DNA from: Oscillospiraceae bacterium
Lineage (GTDB): Bacteria > Bacillota > Clostridia > Oscillospirales > Ruminococcaceae
Direction: 5' to 3'
Assembly (NCBI GenBank): GCA_009776345.1
Contig: WRLS01000050.1
Location: 1-12,706, forward strand
DNA: 12,706 nucleotides
Shown here: piece after piece, positions 6,028 to 12,706 of the stretch
Layout: each line of letters begins with the position of its first letter
How positions within the stretch are numbered: the first letter of the stretch is position 1
Notes under the pieces: generated by a model
What the model was told of the DNA's origin: nothing
What the model saw: only the letters and a program-made list of their open reading frames with translations
Databases searched by the model: none
Position numbers and translations under genes: made by a program

Positions 6028-6033
6028 GCTTTT
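6001..6033 (+). terminator. Terminator of the small peptide transcript
   Basis: GCGTGTCGG (6001-6009) pairs with CCGGCACGC (6013-6021) over 9 bp with one wobble pair around a 3-nt loop, followed by TCTTGTGCTTTT. The U-tract is interrupted but adequate. It overlaps the predicted start of the antisense RNA. Confidence 0.6.
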
Positions 6034-6062
6034 AGTATAGCTTTCTTCGGTTAGATTGTCAA
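6034..6062 (-). promoter_or_regulatory. Near-consensus promoter for the antisense RNA
   Basis: On the minus strand, TTGACA (6062-6057) and TATACT (6039-6034) are separated by exactly 17 bp. This is the best promoter in the window, and the only thing downstream of it is the opposite strand of the small peptide gene. Confidence 0.8.
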
Positions 6063-6140
6063 GGAAAAATCGTTTTATTGTCAATACAAGTTTCATCTCG
6101 CTATGGAATGTGAAATGCAATTCGTGATGAATAATTAAAA

Positions 6141-6380
6141 GATGACACCGTAGGGCGGGGGCTTGCCCCCGCCGTCATCCCGGTGACACTTCGGCGGGGG
6201 CAAGCCCCCACCCTACCCTAAAACCTCATCCTACGCACCGCGTCGTAGGGTCGGGCTTCCATGCCCGACCGTCAAAGCCCGGTCGAATATTCGCGGTCGG
6301 GGATGGAACCCCGACCCTACAAGTTCCTTCCCTTCCTCAATCCTCAATCCTAAAACCTAAATCCTGCGCGGCAGCGCCGC
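6141..6380. repeat. Second hairpin-repeat block, downstream of rel
   Basis: No gene is evident between about 6063 and 6388. Two inverted pairs dominate. 6150-6173 (GTAGGGCGGGGGCTTGC core) is matched in reverse by 6193-6216 with one mismatch. 6245-6270 is matched in reverse by 6295-6320; the two copies differ only by swapping a C-G stem pair for G-C around the shared loop TTCCAT. A CCTCAATCCTAAAACC tract fills 6331-6365, and a small GCGGC/GCCGC hairpin lies at 6368-6380. This block also forms the 3' end of the rel transcript. Confidence 0.75.
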
Positions 6381-6388
6381 CCCGCCCC

Positions 6389-8614
6389 CTACTGCGTAAC
6401 CCTCTCCACCCGCGATATCCCGCTTACTTTTTTCAGCGCGCCGCTTACATGGTGCAGCTGCTCAAGGTCCGAAACGCCGAAGGTAATTTGTATAGCGGTC
6501 ATGTCCTCGCCGTATTCCCGCGCGATTATGGACGAAACCGCCAGATGCATATTATTCAAAAGTATGCTTACATCCAAAAGAAGCCCCGGCCTGTCTTTGC
6601 CGATTACATCCACGGTGGATTTGAATTTTTCGGCGGCAGCTCCCTTTGCCCATTGGCAGTTCACCCAGCGCTCCTTTTGGTTAGGCTCGCCTATGGTCAG
6701 GTCCGCGTTTACGCAGTCGCGCTTGTGTACCGAAACCCCGGACCCGCGCGTTACATACCCGACGATGTCGTCACCGGGCAAAGGCCCGCAGCACTTCGCG
6801 TAATTTACTTTACAGCCCTCCAGCCCTTCTACAATAACACCGGCAGAGGCTTTGCGCGGTTTTTGCGCGGATGTGCGCAAAAGCTGCCGTTTTATCTGTT
6901 CTTCATCGGGCCGGTCATATTGGCGGCGGTACGCCTCCCTTAACGCGGGCATGATATTTGTCAGCGAAATGCCGCCGTACCCAATCGCCGCCAAAAATTC
7001 GCGGGAGGAATGGAACCGCCGGCTCCTCGCGAATTTCTCGGTAAATAGCTCAAGCTCCTCATCCTCCAATAAAATATTATAGCGGCGCATTTCTTTCAGA
7101 AGGTCGCTTTGCCCCGCCTCTATATTTTCCTCCAGGCGTTCGCGCTTGAACCACTGGCGGATTTTGTTGCGCGCGGAGGACGTCTTGACAAAAGTCAGCC
7201 AATCCCTGCTCGGGCCGCGGCTTTCGTCATTTGCAATCAGTATGTTTACAATGTTTCCCGTCTGCAGCTGTGTATCAAGCGAAACCATCCGCCCGTCTAT
7301 CTTTGCGCCGTTCATGCGGCTGCCGATTTCGGAGTGGATTGAATAGGCGAAGTCCACCACCGTAGACCCCGCCGGAAGCGTTATGACATCACCCTTGGGC
7401 GTGTAGACAAAGACCTCGTCGGTGGCAAGGTCAGACTTAATCGCGCCTAAAATCTCACGGCTGTCCACAGAATCCTTCTGTGCTTCCAGGAATTGCCGCA
7501 CCCAGGAAATTTTTTTCTCCAGCGCCGCGTCGCTTTTTATGTTTATCCTTGTGCCGTCCGCTTCGGCGGCGGCCTTATACCGCCAATGGGACGCCACGCC
7601 GAATTCCGCGGTCTGGTGCATTTCCCATGTGCGTATCTGCACTTCAAAAGGGGTCGCCGACGCTTCTTTGTCAAAAACTGTTGTGTGAAGGCTCTGGTAC
7701 ATATTCGCCTTTGGGTTAGAAATATAATCTTTAAAACGGCTGGGGATCGGGTTGAACATATCCTGCATTTCGCCGAATACCTGATAACACTCGTCAACCG
7801 TGTCCACTATCACGCGGATTGCGTAAATATCGTAAATTTCCTCCATTGTGCGGTCCTGCATATATAGCTTGCGATAGATGCCGTAAATGCCCTTTACGCG
7901 GCCTTCTATAAAAACATCATCAAATTTTTCCGACAGCCTTGCGGTTATTTTTGCCTTAATGCGCTCCAGGAACTGCTTGCGTTCCTCCGCCTTCATATTC
8001 AGCTGATTTTCTATTTCCGCGTAGCCGACAGGGTCAAGATAACGAAGCGAAAGCTCCTCCAGCTCCTCCTTGATCGTGTGTATGCCCAGCCTGTGCGCGA
8101 TCGGCGCGTAAATCTCCATGGTCTCCAGCGCGTTGTCCCTGCGGTTTTGGGGCGGGCGCACACCGATTGTGCGCATATTGTGCAGCCGGTCTGCCAGCTT
8201 TATAATCGTAACCCGCACATCCCTGGCAGTCACCATCAGCATTTTTCGGATATTCTCCGCCTGCTCCTCCTCCCTTGAGGAAAACGGCAGGCGCCGCAGT
8301 TTTGTGACCCCGTCCACCAGCTGTGCCGTATCGTCCCCGAACCGCGCGGCGACCTCCTCCAGCGTCATGTCCGTGTCCTCCACCGTATCGTGGAGAAGCG
8401 CGGCGACCAGCGTGTCGCTGTCCATCCCCAAGCCCGCCAAAATAAGCGCGACCGCCACGGGATGGGACACAAACGGCTCGCCCGAATCACGGAACTGCCC
8501 CGCGTGGGCATCGGCCGCCAGCGCATACGCCGATTTTATTTTCTCCAGGTCGTATCCGCCGTCACCTAATTGCAAAACCTTCAGCAGGTCGTCGAACACA
8601 GTCATATCATACAC
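6389..8614 (-). CDS. rel: Bifunctional (p)ppGpp synthetase/hydrolase RelA/SpoT
   Basis: This long RSH protein (741 aa from the chosen start) makes and degrades the stringent-response alarmone (p)ppGpp. The N-terminal hydrolase domain keeps its HD residues (H51, H75, D76, and E79-D80). The synthetase domain follows (YDIYAIRVIVD, then SRFKDYISNPK...YQSLHT). Its RFKD motif, rather than the EXDD form of synthetase-only RelA, supports bifunctionality. Next come TGS (VFVYTPKGDVITLP), the helical linker, the conserved cysteine region (about 601-634, with KCCGPLPGD) and a C-terminal ACT domain (663-741). A longer frame starts at GTG 8635, but GGGGAGGTGAT lies inside it; the best-placed start is GTG 8614, 7 nt after GGAGG, with ATG 8605 as an alternative. 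It follows recJ by 84 nt on the same strand. Confidence 0.95.
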   Translation of the reverse strand: MYDMTVFDDLLKVLQLGDGGYDLEKIKSAYALAADAHAGQFRDSGEPFVSHPVAVALILAGLGMDSDTLVAALLHDTVEDTDMTLEEVAARFGDDTAQLVDGVTKLRRLPFSSREEEQAENIRKMLMVTARDVRVTIIKLADRLHNMRTIGVRPPQNRRDNALETMEIYAPIAHRLGIHTIKEELEELSLRYLDPVGYAEIENQLNMKAEERKQFLERIKAKITARLSEKFDDVFIEGRVKGIYGIYRKLYMQDRTMEEIYDIYAIRVIVDTVDECYQVFGEMQDMFNPIPSRFKDYISNPKANMYQSLHTTVFDKEASATPFEVQIRTWEMHQTAEFGVASHWRYKAAAEADGTRINIKSDAALEKKISWVRQFLEAQKDSVDSREILGAIKSDLATDEVFVYTPKGDVITLPAGSTVVDFAYSIHSEIGSRMNGAKIDGRMVSLDTQLQTGNIVNILIANDESRGPSRDWLTFVKTSSARNKIRQWFKRERLEENIEAGQSDLLKEMRRYNILLEDEELELFTEKFARSRRFHSSREFLAAIGYGGISLTNIMPALREAYRRQYDRPDEEQIKRQLLRTSAQKPRKASAGVIVEGLEGCKVNYAKCCGPLPGDDIVGYVTRGSGVSVHKRDCVNADLTIGEPNQKERWVNCQWAKGAAAEKFKSTVDVIGKDRPGLLLDVSILLNNMHLAVSSIIAREYGEDMTAIQITFGVSDLEQLHHVSGALKKVSGISRVERVTQ

Positions 8615-8642
8615 AAAATCACCTCCCCACGCCACTAGACAG

Positions 8643-8682
8643 TATGTTACGAAACATAGTTACGATATAGAAAATCTCGCAA
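8643..8682 (-). promoter_or_regulatory. Weak promoter candidate and palindrome in the recJ-rel gap
   Basis: On the minus strand TTGCGA (8682-8677) and TATGTT (8658-8653) lie 18 bp apart. The TATGTT also forms one arm of a palindrome with 8643-8648 (TATGTT/AACATA, 4-nt loop ACGA), an operator-like arrangement. The evidence is thin; rel may simply be read through from recJ. Confidence 0.3.
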
Positions 8683-8698
8683 TCAGCGCTCGGAATAC

Positions 8699-10729
8699 TT
8701 AGAAGCTGTGTTCAACACCCAGCCTTTGCAAAATCCCGCTCTGATTTAAATCGGCCTTCGGCGCGCCTTCTTTTATGCGGATTGCCATGCCGTGGTTTTC
8801 TATAAGCCCCAGCTCAAACAGCACCTCCAGCGCGATCAGCGTCCTGCAATAATCCGCCCCAGATCGGGAGAGCCGATAGAATATCCCTTCCCCGCCGTAG
8901 AAGCACGGCCCGCTGCCGCGGATATGCCGATAAACCGCCGAGATGTCCTCCCTTGTCGGTACCAGCGCGCGAGTATCCGCGTATTCCCCCATTTTATACA
9001 GCCGATAGCGGGAGTACGATTCGACTAGTGCCTCACGGTCAAGCCCATGCGGGCAGATATCGCAGAGCCGCACGGAAAGCTGCGGCGCGCCATTCCATTC
9101 GCCTACGGTGACAGCGGCGGCGGCGTCCACGGTATCCCCCGCGGAAAACGGAAGCTCGGGCGCCGTCATGCGGAAATACACGGCGTAAAAAAGATTGTTG
9201 CCAAACCGGAACCGTAGCCGCAGGTGCCTTCCGTCATTTGTGGGGTACACGCCTTCGATGCGCATACCGGGGAGAAGGAACAGCGGCTGTTCGTTCCCCG
9301 CGCCGAACGGCTCCAGCACGGAAAGCGGCGCGATGTTATTTATCGTCAGCTCGTTTGGGGCAAGTATGCAATCCAGCCTAAGCTCCGGCACAGGCATCAC
9401 GGCGTGGTTTTTTCGGGCGTAAGCTTCCATGGAGCTTACAAAATCCGCAAGGTCCCCTTCCCGCAAAGTCAGTCCCGCCGCCAATGTATGCCCGCCGTAG
9501 CGCAAAAGCTTGCTGTTGCAGGCAGTTATCGCGTTAATAAGCGAAAATCCCGGTATACTCCGCCCGGAGCCTCGCGCCTGCCCTTCCGACAGCGCGAACA
9601 GGATCGTAGGCTTCCCATACCTTTCCATCAGCTTGGACGCCACTATGCCAACAACTCCATGGTGCCAGTCTTTCCCCGCCAGCATCAACAGCCGCCCGCC
9701 CAAAAGCCTCGGGTCCGCATTCAGCATTTTCAGGGCTTCGTCCATGATCGCGTCCTCGACGCCCTTGCGCTCTATATTTTGCGCGTCAATATGCGCGGCG
9801 GCTTCTTCAGCCGCTGTGTTATCGTCTGTGAGGAGAAGCTCTATGGCGTCGTCGGCAGCGCCCATCCTCCCGCAAGCGTTAATGCGCGGGATCAAGCCAA
9901 AGGCGGCGGATTCACTGCTTAATTTCGCGGCGCTCACACCGCTCACACCCATCAGCGCGCGGATACCGGGGCTCTCCGGTTCCTTTAAGTTCAAAAGCCC
10001 GTGCCGCACGATTATACGGTTCTCCCCGGTCAGCGGGACAACATCAGCGATTGTCCCAAGCGCCGCAAGCCCGGAGTAATATTCCATAAGCTCTGCGGGT
10101 TCGGCATCTTCAAGTGCGCATACCAGCTTGAACGCGACGCCCACTCCCGCAAGCTCTTTAAACCGCGATGGGCAGTCAGCGCGGCGCGGGTTTACAACGG
10201 CAACCGCGTCGGGCAAAGTTTCGCGGGGGGTATGGTGGTCCGTTACCACTGTGTCAATCCCCAGCGACTTCGCGTATGCGATCTCCTCATGCGCGGATAT
10301 CCCGTTATCCACCGTAATAATCAGCGACGCACGGTTATCCCGCAGTGCGTCCACCGCCGCCATGTTAAGCCCGTAGCCCTCTTTTTCGCGGTTGGGGACA
10401 TAGTAAAACACATCCGCCCCGACAGAAGAAAGGTACCCGGTCAGCAGAGCGGTTGCGGTAACGCCGTCGCAGTCATAATCGCCGTAAACCGCTATGCGCT
10501 CCCCATTTTCCAGCGCCTGCCGTATCCGCACGACGGCTTTGTCCATATCCGCCATGGCATACGGTGATTCAAGCGCCCCTTCATCCGAGAAAAAGGCCTT
10601 CACCGCGTTCGGGCCACTGTATCCCCTCGCCGATAAAACCGCGCAAACAAGCTCCGATATACCTGTCGCGGCGCCCAGTCCCGCCGCGCCTTCCCGCCCC
10701 GAGGGAAGGCCCCAACGCCTGACCGCCAC
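8699..10729 (-). CDS. recJ: Single-stranded-DNA-specific 5'-3' exonuclease RecJ
   Basis: RecJ degrades single-stranded DNA 5' to 3' in recombination, mismatch repair and stalled-fork processing. The DHH-family metal motifs are intact: GDYDCDG (83-89), VDNG (D141), VTDHH (162-166) and GTIADVVPL (D229). The DHHA1 part includes WHHGVVGI (355-362), the GRSIPGF stretch and GGHTLAAG (412-419). An OB-fold domain follows (about 440-560), and then a C-terminal region ending with a predicted helical segment. At 676 aa it falls within the range of the family. The start codon is GTG; its G is the last base of the TAG stop of the upstream YesL-like gene (TAGTG overlap), with GAGG 10 nt upstream, so translation is probably coupled. 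A rel gene follows, as in many Firmicutes. Confidence 0.95.
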   Translation of the reverse strand: MAVRRWGLPSGREGAAGLGAATGISELVCAVLSARGYSGPNAVKAFFSDEGALESPYAMADMDKAVVRIRQALENGERIAVYGDYDCDGVTATALLTGYLSSVGADVFYYVPNREKEGYGLNMAAVDALRDNRASLIITVDNGISAHEEIAYAKSLGIDTVVTDHHTPRETLPDAVAVVNPRRADCPSRFKELAGVGVAFKLVCALEDAEPAELMEYYSGLAALGTIADVVPLTGENRIIVRHGLLNLKEPESPGIRALMGVSGVSAAKLSSESAAFGLIPRINACGRMGAADDAIELLLTDDNTAAEEAAAHIDAQNIERKGVEDAIMDEALKMLNADPRLLGGRLLMLAGKDWHHGVVGIVASKLMERYGKPTILFALSEGQARGSGRSIPGFSLINAITACNSKLLRYGGHTLAAGLTLREGDLADFVSSMEAYARKNHAVMPVPELRLDCILAPNELTINNIAPLSVLEPFGAGNEQPLFLLPGMRIEGVYPTNDGRHLRLRFRFGNNLFYAVYFRMTAPELPFSAGDTVDAAAAVTVGEWNGAPQLSVRLCDICPHGLDREALVESYSRYRLYKMGEYADTRALVPTREDISAVYRHIRGSGPCFYGGEGIFYRLSRSGADYCRTLIALEVLFELGLIENHGMAIRIKEGAPKADLNQSGILQRLGVEHSF

Positions 10730-11574
10730 TAGCTTTTATCCTCGGGCAGGGTCCTCTCGTCCTCGAACACGCCGCCTTCCACGGGCTTCGCCGCGTCCTC
10801 CTCAAGCTGTGCCATATACGGGTCTATCGCGTATTTTTTAATCCCGGGATAGGCGTTGTGCATTATCACAAACCCAATCACCGAACAGCCGATCAGCAGA
10901 TAGAAAATAAAGCCCAGCACAGGGAACAGCCAGAACACAAAAACAATAAGCACCAGCCAGAAAAGTATAATAAAATTGGCCTTTGCGCAAATCATCGACA
11001 AAATAACCCCGTTTTTTATCAGCGCGGGGAGCGGCAGTTCAAGCGTGACAATCATCGGGAATATATAAAAATTCGCGAACAGGAACATCAGACTCATGAA
11101 CAGCACCAGCCCCAAAGGCGCGTACATCCAGATATTGTCGGGGGCGCTGCGCATATAAAACGTAGCCGCCAAATACATCAGATACGTCACAGCCGCGCAC
11201 AGCAAACCGTACAAAAACGCCTGCTTGAAATTGCCCTTGAATGAATCCCAGAAGTCGGAGAGCAAAAACACAGGCGACTCGGTTTCAATATTGCGCAGGA
11301 TATACAGCATCCCCGCAATCGCGGGGCCGGTCACGACCAGCTGCAATATCGTCAGCGGAAGCACCAAAGACGGCGCGGTACCTGTCCCGGTCAGCGCAAC
11401 CGCACCGACAACAGGCAGGCAAAACAGCAAAAACAGGATGTTCACCTGCACCATTTTCCAGAACTTCCGCTGCAGCAAAATGAAAAACATCACGAAATGG
11501 GAACGCTTTGGCTCGTCCTTGCGCACCCCTTTGCCCGGCTTTGAATAGTCGAAAAATCCAAAAAAGCCCGCCAT
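10729..11574 (-). CDS. YesL/DUF624-family integral membrane protein
   Basis: The 281-aa protein begins with MAGFFGFFDYSKPGKGVRKDEPKRS, split here as FFDYSKPGKGVRKDEPKR, the hallmark opening of a common clostridial DUF624 group. It continues with RKFWKMVQVNILFLLFCLPV, also typical. About six membrane segments can be seen (roughly 43-60, 72-95, 117-138, 150-172, 182-197 and 202-240), and the last 40 residues form an acidic cytoplasmic tail. DUF624 proteins are often next to sugar-uptake genes, and their role is unknown; no transporter is nearby here. The ATG at 11574 has GGGAGGG 8 nt upstream. Its stop overlaps the recJ GTG by 1 nt, which ties the two genes into one operon. Confidence 0.85.
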   Translation of the reverse strand: MAGFFGFFDYSKPGKGVRKDEPKRSHFVMFFILLQRKFWKMVQVNILFLLFCLPVVGAVALTGTGTAPSLVLPLTILQLVVTGPAIAGMLYILRNIETESPVFLLSDFWDSFKGNFKQAFLYGLLCAAVTYLMYLAATFYMRSAPDNIWMYAPLGLVLFMSLMFLFANFYIFPMIVTLELPLPALIKNGVILSMICAKANFIILFWLVLIVFVFWLFPVLGFIFYLLIGCSVIGFVIMHNAYPGIKKYAIDPYMAQLEEDAAKPVEGGVFEDERTLPEDKS

Positions 11575-11597
11575 TTAAACATCCCTCCCGCACTATA

Positions 11598-11735
11598 GGG
11601 TCATTCTGAAAAATGCTCATTTACCGAAATGTCAACCATAAACGCAAGTTTCCATTTCGGAATTCGCGGCTCGATAGTTATCATGGTTACATTACATTGC
11701 GTTTTCTTGTTGTAATCAATTTTTCAGAATGACCC
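11598..11735. mobile_element. 138-bp MITE-like inverted-repeat element
   Basis: The ends are perfect 17-bp inverted repeats: GGGTCATTCTGAAAAAT (11598-11614) and its complement (11719-11735). Inside are two more inverted pairs: CCGAAATG/CATTTCGG (11624-11631 and 11653-11660) and AAACGCAA/TTGCGTTT (11640-11647 and 11697-11704). There is no coding sequence. I could not find a clear target-site duplication at the edges, so a miniature transposable element is likely but not proven. A structured RNA leader for the yesL-recJ operon is the alternative. Confidence 0.6.
11691..11719 (-). promoter_or_regulatory. Candidate promoter of the yesL-recJ unit inside the inverted-repeat element
   Basis: On the minus strand TTGATT (11719-11714) and TGTAAT (11696-11691) are 17 bp apart. 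A TTGACA hexamer also occurs at 11635-11630 but has no acceptable -10 at the right distance. The chosen promoter would give a leader of about 110 nt containing most of the element. Confidence 0.45.
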
Positions 11736-11757
11736 CGCCAATTACAATGAAACTATT

Positions 11758-12396
11758 CTACCCTAAAACCACCGAATTTGCAAATAAATAATATATAAAA
11801 GCCTCCAGCGCCGCGGAAATAAGGCAGACCGCCGCCGCCACAATATAACGCGCTGTATAAATCCGCAGCGGGTAAGCCCCGCTTTCCCCGCCGTTCGGCC
11901 GCGCCATCCGCCAAAATCGCGTGGAAAGCCGCAGGGATTCACGACAGCAAATAAGCAGCGCAACCGTGGTTATAACCGTCCCGGGAAGCAAAAAAAGCCC
12001 CACATACCCCGCCGCCCCCGCCCCGTAGGCGCTGTAGAGCGAAGCCACGGAAATCCCGAACCCAAGCCCCTTAAACAGCGGGGCGAGCAGCGCGGCGGGC
12101 TGGCCAATCGCGCAAAAACCGCAAAAAAACATCGCCCCCACAAATATCAGCGAGGATGCCGCCGCCGCGTAAAAATTCCCGGAGATTGGCTGTGTGCGCC
12201 GCCGTTCGACAAAACCGGTGAGCAGCTCCCGCACAAAGGACATCCTGTCCGCGTCCGCGAAGCCGGGCAGCAGCGCCCCCGCAAGCACGCCCGCCAAAAA
12301 CAGCGCCCCCAGCCCGATCAAAGCATAGTTGCGCTTTGTGTAATGCGAAATATACCGCGCGTAATATTTGCGCCGCCCAATTTTCCCCGTCCTCAT
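11758..12396 (-). CDS. Membrane protein, probably SpoIIM (stage II sporulation protein M) family
   Basis: The 212-aa protein has a basic N-terminus (MRTGKIGRRKYYARYISHYT) and about five membrane segments (roughly 22-44, 78-98, 103-124, 128-150 and 183-208). The size matches SpoIIM. So does the middle pattern: a long extracytoplasmic loop after the first helix, then GLGFGISVASLYSAYG and a helix beginning at LFLLPGTVITT followed by a CRESLRLS turn. SpoIIM is part of the DMP peptidoglycan-degrading complex in engulfment, and related proteins occur beyond sporulation. The ATG at 12396 has GGAGGG 7 nt upstream. No terminator separates it clearly from the downstream yesL-recJ-rel set. Sequence identity to SpoIIM is judged from pattern only. 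Confidence 0.6.
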   Translation of the reverse strand: MRTGKIGRRKYYARYISHYTKRNYALIGLGALFLAGVLAGALLPGFADADRMSFVRELLTGFVERRRTQPISGNFYAAAASSLIFVGAMFFCGFCAIGQPAALLAPLFKGLGFGISVASLYSAYGAGAAGYVGLFLLPGTVITTVALLICCRESLRLSTRFWRMARPNGGESGAYPLRIYTARYIVAAAVCLISAALEAFIYYLFANSVVLG

Positions 12397-12445
12397 GGCA
12401 TAACCCTCCGATATTTTGGTTTATGCCAATATATATGCACGCAAC

Positions 12446-12540
12446 ATAGAGATTAGAGATTGGAGATTAGTAAGGGAAGGAATTTGCCGTTTCACCCCTT
12501 TCCTAAAACCTCAATCCTAAAACCTAAATCCTGCCGCAGG
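12446..12540. repeat. Third copy of the purine/pyrimidine tandem module
   Basis: AGAGATTAGAGATTGGAGATT is a purine-rich tandem run ending in GGGAAGG (about 12446-12480). It is followed by a CCTTTCC and AAACCT/AATCCT run that ends in CCTGCCGCAGGC. The order matches 2935-3030, where GAAAATA-type repeats, GGGAAGG and CCTAAA-type repeats appear in sequence. It lies upstream of the SpoIIM-like gene. Confidence 0.65.
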
Positions 12541-12576
12541 CAAAACACCCGTCTTCAAAGCGTAACCGCTTTGAAG
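12541..12576. repeat. Truncated second copy of the 3390-3436 hairpin
   Basis: These 36 nt are identical to 3390-3425: the full left arm, the loop TAAC and ten bases of the right arm (CGCTTTGAAG). The remaining ACGGGT of the right arm is missing, and the sequence switches here to the 25-bp terminal repeat of the next element. Confidence 0.75.
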
Positions 12577-12681
12577 CCACCCTCTTTAAAAAAGAGGGTA
12601 AGGCTGAAACAAGATTTATTCTTACTTGTAAAAATGCAAAAAACAACCGTAGGACGTACCCTCTTTTTTAAAGAGGGTGGC
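12576..12681. mobile_element. 106-bp MITE-like element with perfect 25-bp inverted ends
   Basis: The end sequences at 12576-12600 and 12657-12681 are exact inverted copies over 25 bp, and each contains its own hairpin (CCCTCTTT...AAAGAGGG). The 56-nt centre has no gene. Immediately after it, ACCGTGACGA (12682-12691) pairs with TCGTCGCGGT (12697-12706) up to the window edge, so another hairpin module abuts it. The element may extend or recur beyond the window. Confidence 0.65.
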
Positions 12682-12706
12682 ACCGTGACGACTTGTTCGT
12701 CGCGGT

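Noticed and set aside
5801..6120. Open frames on the minus strand opposite the small peptide gene (72 and 76 codons)
   Set aside because: They lack ribosome binding sites, and their composition reflects the opposite strand's structure. The region is better explained by an antisense RNA.
11630..11635. TTGACA on the minus strand as the yesL promoter -35
   Set aside because: No acceptable -10 box lies 16-18 bp downstream (only TTTTCA).

Overview
The window looks like a chromosomal segment of an anaerobic, probably spore-forming member of the Clostridia (Bacillota), perhaps near Oscillospirales. The evidence is a class III (anaerobic) ribonucleotide reductase, a membrane protein resembling SpoIIM, a YesL/DUF624 protein of the type common in that group, strong AGGAGG-type ribosome binding sites, and TTGACA/TATAAT-type promoters. 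The taxonomy is inferred from gene content only.

Layout. 1-459 is a leader region with a hairpin, a well-formed sigma-A promoter (353-381), possible NrdR boxes and a G-free C-rich tract. 460-2928 (+) encodes the anaerobic ribonucleotide reductase in two pieces: a 758-aa body without a glycyl-radical segment, and a 53-aa peptide carrying only that segment (RRITGYLVG). 2929-3503 is a mosaic of intergenic hairpins. 3504-5670 (-) is a two-gene unit: a membrane-inserted M28-family peptidase overlapping NADP-isocitrate dehydrogenase by 8 nt. 5729-6062 is a compact locus with a 30-aa hydrophobic peptide gene (+) and an opposing near-consensus promoter (-) firing into its 3' end, as in a type I toxin-antitoxin system. 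6141-6388 is a second hairpin mosaic. 6389-12396 (-) holds a collinear set: SpoIIM-like protein, a 138-bp inverted-repeat element, YesL/DUF624 protein, recJ, and rel (RelA/SpoT). 12397-12706 is a third repeat region with a MITE-like element bounded by perfect 25-bp inverted repeats.

How the genes fit together. NrdD plus its glycyl-radical peptide would supply dNTPs without oxygen; the activase NrdG is not in the window. RecJ (recombination and repair) and Rel (ppGpp metabolism) follow the conserved Firmicutes recJ-rel order, without the apt gene often found between them. The two most unusual items are the split NrdD and the candidate type I toxin-antitoxin locus. The intergenic hairpins also merit attention because their stems differ by compensatory changes while their flanks stay constant.
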